64,000 bases of DNA from Proteles cristata cristata (Eukaryota; Chordata; Mammalia; Carnivora; Hyaenidae). A program made the position numbers and the translations under genes. The notes beneath the pieces are model-generated. The model worked only from the letters and a program-made list of their open reading frames with translations, was not told the origin of the DNA and searched no databases. Numbering within the stretch: the first letter of the stretch is position 1; every line of letters starts with the position of its first letter. The stretch covers positions 1,798,001 through 1,862,000 of the forward strand of contig JAESUZ010002552.1 of the NCBI GenBank assembly GCA_017311185.1, given 5' to 3'. This document shows, one piece after another, positions 1 through 11,300 of the stretch.

Positions 1-205
1 GGCATTTACTGAGCCTCTACTAAGCGCTGCACTGTATAACTCCTAATGTATACAGAGGCACCCCCCCACACACACACCAAATGTTGCCCTCCGGGAATCT
101 ATGATCTAGCAGGGAGACCAGACACATTCATCAAAAGACCCAGAGCAGATGTTAAATGCCAGGCTAGCCCAGGGAGTCAAAGCTAGAGGTATCCAGAGGA
201 GTAAA
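1..205 (+). repeat. Degraded L2/MIR-type repeat
   Basis: 'tttactgagcctctactaag' followed by 'ggaatctatgatctagcagg' resembles old L2/MIR consensus wording. It lies in HMBS intron 4; boundaries are approximate. Confidence 0.45.
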
Positions 206-3200
206 TGGCCCTCCAAAAAGCTAAGAATTCTTAGATGCATTGGGACCGAGCTTTGGGCCTAAGGGAAGGCAGAAATGTTGTGTTTTTCCCTCCAGGGAGG
301 AAGGGCTTCCAGATAGCTTCCATTCCTGTCCAGAAAACTCACCGATTTCAAACTGCAGGCCTGGGTATAAGGATTTCAGCACTGCCACCACACTGTCTGT
401 CTGTATGCGAGCCAGCTGGGGACAAACACGCAGATTAGTCCTGTCCTTCCCTGGCACTGCCCTGAGCTCACCCCCTCCCAGGGTTAGGGAGACCTGGAAG
501 GAGCTGGAATTCAGAGAGGCGGCTGAATGCCCACGGAGGAAGGAGAGGGGCCTGGCGTGGTCTGCTCAGCCCAGCGACTGTCTCTCCACACACTGCAATA
601 TACTATTCTTCACCGGATTTAACACCCAGCCACCCATTTCCTCCATTCCTAACTCTCTGGGGCCCCCAACTCGTAATACTGTGGGGCCTAGAACTCTTGA
701 GACGAACTGTACTCACCTGGCTCTTTCGGGTACCCACACGAATCACTCTCATCTTTGGGCTGTTTTCTTCCTGCAGAAAAAGTCCCCAAGTCACAGTCCC
801 CGTCTGTTCCTCACGTGTCTCAACACCGTGTCCAAGAACTAGAATCTCTGGCTTGGAGGAAAAGAACCTCTGCCAGCCCCTGGCCTGTGGCCAGCGGACC
901 TTGGAGTGGGAAAGTTCTCCGAGACTGGTCCCTTTACCTGCCTCAGCACCTGGCGCCCTCCTCCCAGATCCAGAGAAACAGAGCCCTGAGGGAAGCAATA
1001 GCAGGACCCACTGTTGCTGAAATAACCAGACACTGAGTCCCAAAGCCCATCCCGGCTAAGACAGTGGTGGGAGTGCTGCACACAGCCAGGTGGGCAGAGA
1101 GATAAGACCCATCAGCCTGGCCACAGGGAGGGTGGGCCCTGCAGCAGGCGGGGGCAGGGCAGCTGGGGCCTCGAGGGAACTTGCGCTGAGTCACTGAGGA
1201 CAAGTTCAGTATCCACAAGACATCAGGCGCTGGAGAAAGCTCCAGTGCCACTTAGAAACCGAGAGCTACCCCACAGATGCCACACCATGGATCCCCTAAT
1301 CTGGCTGGAATGCATACATAAAGGACTGGGGTCAAACAGATCCTATGTAGCGTCCTGCTCAGCCTCTTGGCCAGGTGACCTGGGGCACACCATCCCATTA
1401 GTATCAGTCTGTTCATCTATAAAATGAAGGAGTTTGGACTCCAGTATTTTCTGCCGCTGATATTCCAGGAGACTGAAAGGCTGAGCTGCCTACTGTCCAT
1501 TCATCTAGAGTGCTGCCTCTAGGTTCACCAACCAGAGACATCAGGACGTCAGTGACCAAGCTAGGAACACAACGGGACATGGCTCTTCCTCCTGACAGGG
1601 CACCCTGGACAAAGGTGTTCAGTGCCTAGCAGGTAGAATTGTGTTCCACAGTCTTAGGTCCTATTTCTTTCTAGACCAAAGAGTAGTCACTGCAGATAAT
1701 GTCAACTTTCCCTACTGTGAGATCTTCAACCTGTGGAGTTGTTTTACAGGCAGGACTCTGGGGCCTCTGTTGTTGGGGATGTGATAGCTGACTGCACCTG
1801 GACACTAGTCTATTGCATTGCTATCACTTCTCCCATAAATAAACCCGAGGGACCCCGAGCAAATTAGGCTAGGCCTGAAATGCTAAACACGGCCCCTAAA
1901 ATTCTGGGCCACTAGGAGCCCAGAGAAAGGAATCTAAGGTCCCAGAAACTACTGGGTTCAAGCAATCCCTGAATTGCATCGATTCTGCACAGCACACTTT
2001 ATTCCATTAAAAAGATATTTTTTGGGGAGCACCTGGGTGGCTCTGTTGGTTAAGCATCTGACTTTGGCTCAGGTCATGATCCCACGGTTCGTGAGTTTGA
2101 GCCCCGCATCGGGCTCTGTGCTGACAGCTCGGAGCCTGGAGCCTGCTTTGGATTCTGTCTCCCTCTTGCTGCCCTCCCCTGCTCACACTGTTTCCCCCTC
2201 TCAAAAATAAATAAACATTTTTTAAAAATAAAAAAAAGTTATTTATTGACCATGTACACTATTGCTCTTAATCTTCATGACAACCTATCAGGTAGACAGG
2301 ACAGGTATCTCTAGCACCCTGTTACAGAAGCAACTGAGGAGTGAAATGACTTGCCTGGAGTCACACAGCTAACAATGGGCAAAAAGCTGGAGCTAGAATT
2401 TTCCTACTCCTAGTCTAGTGCTCAAGAATGTGTGCAATGGCAAAAAATTCCTCTCCTCACCAGCAGCCTGGACAACAGATCAGCAGCTGCCTGTCTGCCT
2501 GCCTGCCTTCCTTCCTTCCTTCCTCTCCTTCTCTTTCTCTCTCTCTCTCTTCCTTTCTTTCCTTTCTTTTTTTAATGTTTGAGACAGAGAGACAGAGCCC
2601 GCGGGCAAGCGGGGTAAGGGCAGAGAGAGAGAGAGAGAGAGAGGCGCAGAGGATAGGAAGCGGGCTCTGTGATGAGAGCAGAGAGCCCAATGAGGGCCTC
2701 GAACCCACAAACCAGCTGAAGTCAGACGCTCTAACCGACTGAGCCACCCAGGCGCCCCTGCCAGTCTCTTATCTCTGGCTGGCAGTGGCATCCACTGGCT
2801 GTAGTTTGCATCTACACAACGGAGCTCGGGAGAGGAAGGCGCAAGGGTGACGCCCCACCCACCATCGTAACCCAAAGGTGTGTCTCAGCTGGGGACTTTG
2901 AGAACAGGCCAGGGCTGAATGACCGCTAAAACGGAAAAAGGAGAGAAGGCGCACTTCCAAAATGTTTGTGTGCAATCGGGAGACGTGGGGGTACACTCTC
3001 CTCTAAGGATCCGAAGTGGGGCATATTCCCAAGGTGGCCGAACGCTGCCTCCGCCCTGTCTCGTGTAAAAGGATCCCGATCTTGTGTAGACGAACTTATC
3101 CGGGCTGGTCACTTAAGTCTAGAGCCGTGGATGCCGGGGCCGGAGGAACCCCCTCCCCCTGGCCCCACCCCGCCCAGATCCTCGCAGGGATGCGGGTTTC

Positions 3201-3560
3201 GTTCCAGACTATCCCTCCACTCTTAATCCCGCCCCCATCGCCCACTGATCTCCCAACCTTCCTAAAGTCAATCCAGCTACTTGCCCTTTAAAAACTATTT
3301 CGACAACAAAAAAAAAAGATGACGGATAGTCGATCCGACCAATAGACGACGGAGGATGGCAACCTGGGGCCAATCGCAGCGCAGCTAGTCAGGAACGCCA
3401 AAGGTGCGAGGGTCACCCGCTCAGTACTCACCGCCGTGGCGGCGGCGTTGCCGTTGCCGGACATGACTGTGCTCAGGAGGTAGGTCCGGGAGGCGCCGCC
3501 AGGGCCCCTGGGAGTCCGGGGAGTCCGGCCAACGGGGACCGGCTGCACGCGGGGTGCGAA
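1..3560 (-). CDS. HMBS: HMBS, hydroxymethylbilane synthase (5' part only)
   Basis: Third enzyme of heme synthesis (porphobilinogen deaminase, cytosolic), which joins four porphobilinogens into hydroxymethylbilane. Coding pieces seen on the minus strand: exon 1 at 3464-3432 (11 codons, start MSGNGNAAATA, donor gtgagt), exon 3 at 770-717 (18 codons, EENSPKMRVIRVGTRKSQ, ctgcag acceptor, gtgagt donor) and exon 4 at 415-343 (73 nt, LARIQTDSVVAVLKSLYPGL then QFEI). All junctions are in phase. The housekeeping isoform starts in exon 1; the erythroid isoform starts at the Met inside exon 3 (MRVIRV). The first base of the codon after QFEI is G, so the next residue is not the Ile I recall in human; Val would fit. 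Exons 5 onward, with the catalytic and dipyrromethane-cofactor Cys regions, lie left of the window. The 3' limit (position 1) is the window edge. Confidence 0.95.
938..1034 (-). other. HMBS: HMBS erythroid non-coding exon (exon 2)
   Basis: A strong donor (cag|gtaaag on the minus strand, exon end 938) lies downstream of an initiator-like cagtg whose A is near 1034. The exon lies between housekeeping exon 1 and coding exon 3, as in the human gene, and carries no ATG-led frame. The start is inferred from the initiator and the promoter spacing. Confidence 0.65.
1035..1200 (-). promoter_or_regulatory. HMBS: HMBS erythroid promoter (GATA, CACCC, NF-E2)
   Basis: Relative to an initiator near 1034, a GATAAG sits at 1101-1106 (about -70), a CACCC-type box at 1130-1136 (about -100) and an NF-E2/AP-1 motif (gctgagtca) at 1185-1193 (about -155). 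The order and spacing match the classical erythroid porphobilinogen deaminase promoter. No TATA box is present. Confidence 0.75.
1345..1440 (+). repeat. MIR fragment
   Basis: The run from 'ccaggtgacctggggcacac' to 'tcatctataaaatgaagg' matches the middle of MIR. Located in HMBS intron 1. Confidence 0.5.
2024..2237 (+). mobile_element. SINEC copy
   Basis: Carnivore tRNA-derived SINE from head (gcacctgggtggct) to A-rich tail (aataaataaac). HMBS intron 1. Confidence 0.9.
2245..2415 (+). repeat. MIR element
   Basis: 'cttgcctggagtcacacagc' preceded by 'cctatcaggtagacaggaca' is a typical MIR 3' half. Confidence 0.7.
2491..2565 (+). repeat. CT-rich simple repeat
   Basis: Runs of tgcc, ttcc and tc adjoining the T-rich end of an inverted SINE; probably grew from its tail. 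Confidence 0.8.
2566..2758 (-). mobile_element. SINEC copy
   Basis: Inverted full SINE, from tttttttaatgtttgag to gccacccaggcgcccc. HMBS intron 1. Confidence 0.9.
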
Positions 3561-3620
3561 CTCCTCCTGCAGCCTCAGACTCCGGGCTCTCCGTCACTTC
3601 CGGCGCCCGCCCCCGGCGGG
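3465..3620 (-). promoter_or_regulatory. HMBS: HMBS housekeeping promoter and 5' UTR
   Basis: GC-rich stretch directly upstream of the MSGNGN start codon. It contains an ETS-type site (cacttccgg, 3595-3603) and a GC box (cccgcccccgg, about 3607-3617) and has no TATA box, as expected for a ubiquitous promoter. The exact transcription start is not visible. Confidence 0.7.
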
Positions 3621-4207
3621 GAGGACCACCCTCGGGGCGGGAATTAGAAGGATTGCGACAGACCTGACCTTACCCTTCTGTTACCGGCCCTAATCTGGCA
3701 GGCTGGTGGGGACGCTGGGGACCCTGTCCGCCCCAGTCTTCCTCGCTGGTAACCCGGGCCTATTAACCATTCATTTCTACTTTTACGTATACCTCGTTCT
3801 GAGCGGGGAGTACTGATGGTGACTAAGAGATGCTCCCCACATTTACCCACAGAGCAGCCCCCCTCCTACCGCCGCCCAGAGGGTCAAGCCGAAGTTAGCA
3901 GGGCTCAGAGAAAAAGAGTATTCACTCTAAAATGCTGCGTTTGAAGGAGAGCGTCCTTGGGCAACTTCCATGACCCGTCTGCTGGATTCAACACCTTCAG
4001 ATAAGAGGATGCTCTTGAAGGCTGGTCACCCAGAATCCTACAGCTCTCTCTCCTTAGCTCTGGCACAAGCAATTAGTGGAGCTGATGCAATGCTTCCTTT
4101 GTTCTGTTAAAATTTCGCTCTGCCACAACCCTGAAGTAGTCAACATTCCTATTAACTGAGGAGACTGGTGCAGAAATCAAAGGTCATGCCTAAAGACAAC
4201 CCAAGTG

Positions 4208-4434
4208 CCGGGCGCCCGGGTGGCTCAGTTGGTTAAGTGTCCCACTTCAGCTCTCAGCTTGGGTCATGATCTCACAGTTGGCAGGTTTGAGTCCCATATT
4301 GGACTCTGTGCTGACGGCGCAGAGCCTGAGGTCTGCTTTGGATTCTGTATCTACCTCTCTCTGCCCCTCCCCTGCTGGCACTCTGTGTGTGTGTCTCTCT
4401 CAAGAAATAAACAAGCATTAAAAAAAAAAAAAAA
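4208..4434 (+). mobile_element. SINEC copy with perfect target-site duplication
   Basis: Full-length SINE flanked by a perfect 16-bp duplication (aaagacaacccaagtg at 4192-4207 and 4435-4450), so the insertion is fairly recent. Confidence 0.93.
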
Positions 4435-4509
4435 AAAGACAACCCAAGTGGGAGCACCATCATTAATGGCACATTGTTAGTGGCAAAGGTGTCTTAGAGA
4501 AAGTGCTTC

Positions 4510-4750
4510 CTTCACCAACTATCTTAATAACCATGCACTGAGTGCCCACATGCTAACCACTATCAAGGAATTGGACACCCATTCGCTTGCTCCTTAGGCC
4601 TTCATAACGTCTGTACAAGGTGTTGTCATTCCTAACGTACTGATGAAGACACTGAGGTTCAGAGGAGGTAAGAGATGACCTAAATCAAACTAGGATTCAA
4701 ACTCAGGTCAGCTGCCCCGAAGTCTGTACTTTTAGCCACTGCAAGTATAG
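4510..4750 (+). repeat. MIR element
   Basis: 'actgaggttcagaggaggta' and the flanking 'gattcaaactcaggtcagct' mark a nearly complete old MIR. Confidence 0.65.
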
Positions 4751-5379
4751 CGTATTCTGCCTGTTGTACACACTACCTAACCTTTAAAGCACGATGTCCG
4801 AGCTACCTTCTTCAGTTGAGCAAGACACATGGAGCAGTTTTCCAACACATTTACAGGCAGACACCTAGCCACACAAACTTCAGCTGGCAACTTCCGAAAG
4901 AGAGAGAGAGAAAAAAGTGTTTCAATAAAGGCCCTTTTATCCTGCTTATCATCTGCATATGTGCTGCCGAAGCGAGCACGTCCTGCTTATCATCTGGTCC
5001 TAAATCTGGCAAGACACCAACCTATCCATAATGAAGGCAGGCTTAAACTCAAGGATTCGCACCAGAATCTGCCTCCTGCCTGAATACTTTGCGCAAACAA
5101 CAGCCACTGAGACCAGCCAGACTACAGAGCAGGCGCTGGTCTGGGGGAGCCTCGGTCCAGGTTGCTCCCAGAGCTCAGGTACCAGGCCTTTCATCACTGA
5201 GGCCCTTCAGGAAACTGGTCTTCTGGAGGCCGCTGGCCCCACCCATTAATGGAATGAGGTCTTGTCAACATAACTTTCAAGGAACCATACAAGGAGAGTT
5301 CTACAAAAACAGAGGGAAAGTACATTTCACACAACTAAGAATCACCAGGAAGTCCCCAGAATAAAACCTTCAACTCCCC

Positions 5380-8300
5380 AAACCATTATATTCTTTTATT
5401 TATAGACTCTGGGAGCAAGGACCCAAGCACAGCCTGGTGCTCTTGGATAGAGAATAAAGCAGCTATTGTCCACACTCGGAGGTTGCTGAGGTACCCTCCC
5501 CCGCTGGTCTGGAATGATCCACACTGCTCAAAAAGTCAACAGGAGGAACGGCGGGCTGGCCGAAAGAGGGAGAAAAAGTCCTCTTTAGTCCTGAGGGCTA
5601 TGGCGTCAGATCAAGGTGGGTCCTGGGCATGTCTGCCTGACCCCTGTGCATTGGCCCGGCCTCTGTCCCCCATATCCCCGCTACTGTGCCCCCACTATCA
5701 CACCCCTTCCCCTTAGCTGCTCAAGTGCCCCTCCTGGAGTGCATGAGCAAGTCCCGCTGCAGCCCAGCCTCCAGGCTTGCAGTCAGCCTGGCCGTGGGAG
5801 GGTCGGTCAGCAGAGTCAATTTGTTGAAAACCCCTCTGCCGAAGTAGTCAGCAATCACAGAGAAGCTATCGTTGGAGCACTTGAGCTGCAGGGAGAGAGG
5901 AGAGAAGAATCAGAACTGCAGGGGCCCCATCCTGAGTGAGGAGAGAAAAGACGCGAATGCTCCCAAGACTCCGTGAGGGGGGCAGGCATCTACCCACTCG
6001 TGCCCACCTGGTGCTGGAACTGATCGTGGAGATCGCGTTTCTGTTCCTGGGCACGGATCATATCCATGACCTTCCGGTTTTCAGGGAGGCAGGTGGGGCA
6101 GTCAGCGTCACTTTCCGAGTAACTCTCAAAGCAGTGCTGGTGGAAGGAGTGACCGCAGAGAAAATGGACCGAGGGCAACTCCAAGGCACTGTTACAGATG
6201 CTACACTTGGTCTTCTGGAAAATCTTCGGACTGCAGGCAAGGGAGACCAGAAAGGAGTGGCCAAGAGTGAGGGCAGAGCCAAGAGCCAGGTGTAGAGAGA
6301 AGGCAGCTGAAGCTGACGAGGAAGGGTCCCTGCTGAGGGACTACAAAGTCCTGGTCTTAACCTCCATAAGGGAGTGAAATGAGGACGCCAGTCCGGGCCC
6401 GCAGAGTCTCCATGTGCTCCCGGCAAGTCCGACTAACCCATTTCGTTTTCACAACCACTACTAAGTTGTCCTTCACAGTTTTTAAACATTTTTTTTGTTT
6501 ATTTATTTTTGAGTGGGGAGGAGGGCACACACACAAGTGGGGGAGGGGCAGGGAGAGAAGGGGACAGAATCCAAAGCAGACTCTGAGCTGACAGCAGCGA
6601 GCCCGACACAGGGCTCAAACTCACAAACCCTGAGGTCATGACCAGAGCTGAAGTCGGACACTTAACTCAACCGAGCTACCCAGGCAACCCCCACCCCACC
6701 CCCCGCTTCGTTTTTAAATTGAAGTACAATTGAAGTTGTACTACGATCATCACAAGTGTAGCTACCATCTGTCACCACGCAGTGCTATTACCACACTGAC
6801 TACATTCCCTGTGCAGTAGCTTTCATCCCTGTGACATTCATTCTGCAGTCGGGGAACCTTTACCTGTCTTTCAGATCTTTACTCAGATGTGACCCTTCTA
6901 GTCTCCATATAAACAAGAACCCGTGTGCACACACACACACACAGCACCCTACTCTCCTTACTAAACTAGTTTTCTCCTTAGAACTTATAACCATCTAACA
7001 CACTGTTAATATTTTATTTAGAGTATTTAACACCTGCCTACCTCTACACTGTAAGCTCCACATGGCAGGGCTTTTTTGTCTCTGTTAAGAGCAGTGCTTG
7101 CCGTCTGACTCTTGATTTTGGCTCAGGTCATGATCTCACAGCTGTGAGATCGAGCCCTTCGAGGGGCTCCATGCTCAGCGAGGCGCCTGCTTAAGATTCT
7201 CTTCCTCTCTCTCTGCCCTCCCCTGCTCTCGCCCCCTCTCTTAAAAAAAAAGTATTTTTAGAAAACGTAAGCCATAGAGTCATAAAAAGAAAAATACCTG
7301 CTGTTAACATCCTCCAAAAACCCAATAAATAACAAACTCTGAAATAAACCATTCTTTGGAAATTCCCTATTAAAACAGATCTTCAAAAATGCAAAGTTTG
7401 AACATATTTTCATTTTTTGTTTTTTTAAATTTATTTTTAAGACAGAGAGATCATGAGTGGGAGAAGGCCGGAGAGAGGGAGACAGAGTATCGGAAGAAGG
7501 TTCCAGGCTCTGAGCTGTCAGCACAGAGCCCTGACGTGGGGCTCGAACTCACGAACTGTGAAATCATGACCTGAGCTGAAGTTGGATGCTTAACCGACTG
7601 AGCCCCCAGGTGCCCCGTGAACATATTTTTTCGTACACTCCTCTCTGACAGGTATTTAATGACACACCCTGTGAAGAACAAGGTTATCCCGCCCGGACTC
7701 CTCCCAACATCTGGTTACCAAGTACCTTGCCTTGAGCTCCTGGATCTCCTGACGGATGCGGGTGGTCTCCTCTCGGTACCGCCGCACCCGCAGCTCATCC
7801 TGTGCAATCTGCTGGCTCTGTTTCTGTAGTTTTTGGACCAGGTAATCCCGGATGACCGACAGGGTGGCTGTGGAGTTGTGGGCCAGAGTCTGCACCACTG
7901 AGAGTGGGTCCAGAAGGAAACAGGACAGTGAATGGGGCAGCACCCTCGACAGAATGGAAGAGCCCTGCCCCAGATCTCGGCAGCCGGCACCCCGCCCCAC
8001 CGCCCTCTCAAGTACCGAGAAGCGGGGGCATGAGGTTCTTGTTCTCGATGTGCTTGAGCACGGCCGCCACATACTCCTTGCAGTCCTCCTCCTTGCGCGC
8101 AAAGTAGCTGAGCGCCTGCTCCCACAGGGACGGCTCCTGGTCCCCGTGGCGCTCGCACACGGCAATCACCTGCCGGTACTGCTCGTGCTGCATGTGGTAG
8201 TGCATGATCTGCTGGAACCTGGGGTCGGGGCAAGGCACGCCTCAGTGGCTGTCCCGGAAAACCAGATCCTCCCCCTTCCCCGAAGTTGCCCGGAATCTTA

Positions 8301-11300
8301 CAGCTTCCCCTGCTCATAGAGGTAAAGGACCCCGTCCTGGAAGTCGTGCATCTGGCAGAGGACCAGAGCCTTGTCAAAGACGTCGCAGAAGCGGCCACTC
8401 TTCAGCAGGGAGATGGCCTCTGCGTGAAGCTTCTCTTTGATCTAGGGAAGGAGGGCAGAGTTGCTGGGCTTAGGGAAAAAAAATCACAAAGGTCTCTTGT
8501 GACGAGGCAAGTAAACTACCTCTTCGACTGCCTCTTCACGGAGGACCACTTAGCCCCCAAGGGTGAGGTGTCACTGGTCTAAAGAATGCAGCAAAAGGCA
8601 ACCACAAAAGACGGAAGGGCGGTCTTTTCTCCGCCACCTCCTGCAGCTTCTGCCAGGCCTCACCTGCGGATCTTTCTCATGGGCCCAGTTCTGCAGCCGC
8701 AGCTCAAGGAGGGTGTCATAGATGCCCTGCGGGGAGTCGGGCTGGACTTCGCTCATGTGTTCCAGGAAAGCTTTCAACTCTCGGGGGTTGTTGGCAAAGA
8801 TGGGGATGAACTCCTCTGAGTTGGCCTAGGGTGGCAAGGGAGGAGAGAGGAGGCGAGTGAGCGGGTGTGGTACCCACAGGGCCCCAGAAGTGATCCCTGT
8901 TGTCCAAAAGCCAATCTCCTTGACGTCTCACCCTGCAGCTGGGAGTTTCCCTGTCACCTCGGCCTTCAAGGCTAGGCTGATAGTCGGTACACAGTCCTTT
9001 TAGCAACTGGGTCGTCTGCTCTGGTATGTGGTGCATGAGGATCTTGCCATAGCGTTTCATGTTGCTCTCTGCCTGCTCGAAAGGCAGCTTGCCGATGTAC
9101 CGGAGGGCTTCCTGATAATTCTGTGGAGAGATAAAGGGCAGAGTAAGCATGTGCTCCTGCCTTCCCACCAGGAAGCACTTTCGTCATTCCGGGCATGTCC
9201 TAGAAAAAGAACGGGTCTCTGTCTGGGTCAAGAGTCTCACTTACCTTGATGTCCTCTAGCTGGATCTTTAAGTACCACTCGTGGTGTGCATGGTTCTCAG
9301 CCAAGTAGAGGGCATGGGAGTAGTAGCCAGCTTGCCGGAGGACCTTGATGGCTGTCTCCACATCAAAGTGGACTTCGCTCTCACTCTTGGTCTGCCAGGG
9401 AGACGGCAGACAAAATCATTCACACAAAGGTTGTGGTTGGGGAAGGGAGAGGAAACATGCAGCTAAGGCCAGATTTTTTGTTTTTTTTTTCAATGTGAAC
9501 TCTAGGCCTAATGTGGGGCTGGAACTCACAACCCTGAGATCTAGAGTTGCATGCTCTACTGGCTGAGTCAGCCAGGTGCCCCCCGACAAATTCTTAAGAT
9601 CATAAAGTCAAGGCCAGGAAGGCTGGGGACAAAAAAAAAAAAAATGTTAAGGAAGTCCCTGGTTTTAAAGTACTATGTCCTCTTGCTTCTCAGTAAGTTT
9701 TTAAAAGCTAAAGTCTTCCTCTTCCCCTATTACAGGGACTCCTCTGGGGACTCAAGAGCCCCCCATTGTTAATTCCCTGGGCTTAAATACCCTCAGAAGT
9801 TCAAGCATCATAAACGAGAAGGGAGACAGGAGAGAACTAACAGGAAAGACTATTCTTCTTCCCAGGTTATAGACCAGAGGGTCCTGGTCCCCAAATAAGG
9901 TGAGCCCTTTCCTCTCCCTGCATCTGCTGAAAACGGGCAAGCCCTGGTGAAGCCACCACCTGCTCGGCGGGGCCCTTGGGGAATCCACACCACCACCACC
10001 CTGCACCTTGATGAACTCCTCTAGCTTCGAGCTGTCCTTGAGCTTGGTATAGCAGTTGAGCAGCAGGGTGGTGTGGTCCGCATTGGCCAGGGACTGCCGG
10101 TGCAGGGTCTGTAGGTAGGCGGTCAGGTTGTGGATGCGCTGGGCATCCAGAAACTTGCGGATCACATAGGATGGCTCCAACTTTCCAATGGTTCTAGAGA
10201 TGCATGCATCAAAAGCATCTGGATCAGCATACTTCTCAGACTTTCACACGCCTAGGAATCACTTCTAGATCCTCAGCAGGTGTGGGGGGGGAAGGGGCCG
10301 CGAATCTGTATTTCTAACAAGTCCCAGATGATATCAATGCTACTGACTGTATACCACGTAAGACACAAGGCTAACAAAGCACTGGTTTTCAAACTTGGCT
10401 GAAAATAAGAATTCTAGGAAGGTAGAGAAAGACCAGGTGAGTTCCAACAACCTCTTAGTAGGGCAGAAAATTTCAAGAATTAGTATCAAGGGAAGAAACT
10501 GTGGGAAGCCAAGAGATGAATAGCCCTTTCCCTTTAAAGAATCAGGTCAAGGGGTACCTCGGTAGCTCGGTCGGTTAAGTGTCTGACTGTGGCTCAGATC
10601 ATGATCTTAGGGTTCATGAGTCTGAGCCCAGCATCGGCTCTCTGCTGTCAGTGCAGAGCCCGCGTCAGAAAAAACTTTTTTTAAACTAAGTAAGCTTTAT
10701 GAAAGCCCAATGTGGAACTCGAACTCATGACCATGAGATCAAGAGCCGTGTGCTCTACCAACTGAGCCAGCTAGGTGCCCCAAAAATGAATATTAACAAA
10801 GACCAGGCTAAAGTTTAAAATAAGAACGGGTGCCCAGCTGGCTCTCTCAGTAGAGCATGTAACTCCTGATCTCAGGGTTGTGAATTCAAGTCCCACATTG
10901 AGCATGAAATCTACTTAAAAAATAGATAGGTAGATAGATACATAAATAGATAAAAATAAAGTTTAAAACAAGAGATACTCATCAGCTCCACTGCATCCTG
11001 GTCATGTGATATTTGACCCTAAATGTTCCCTTTACAACCAACTGTACCAACTTCTCACCCAGGCCATCAGAGTTTCTACAGGGAGAAAGGATGGCTCCTG
11101 GTAGAGTCCACACCCCTAACCCAAGCCCAGGTGTTAGTCTATCTGGCTGCACTCAGACCTATATCCTAAAGCACCCCAAGACCGACCGGATATACTGTTG
11201 AACAGCCCCATCGTGGTTGCCCTTGCTGTAGAGATGGTCTCCATACTGCATGAAGATCTGAGCCAAGCCATCACTGTCCAGGTGCTGGCTCTTAGCCAGG

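Larger units (their letters stand above)
3621..5370. other. Gap between HMBS 5' end and VPS11 3' end
   Basis: About 1.75 kb with head-to-tail neighbours. It holds a recent SINE (4208-4434) and a MIR (4510-4750). Elsewhere I see no coding exon or RNA gene; the first 150 bp are still GC-rich. Confidence 0.6.

Noticed and set aside
2026..2120. tRNA gene candidates, because many repeats contain ggttcgagccc
   Set aside because: All such A/B-box-like stretches belong to tRNA-derived SINEs with CT bodies and A tails; none folds as a free-standing tRNA by eye.
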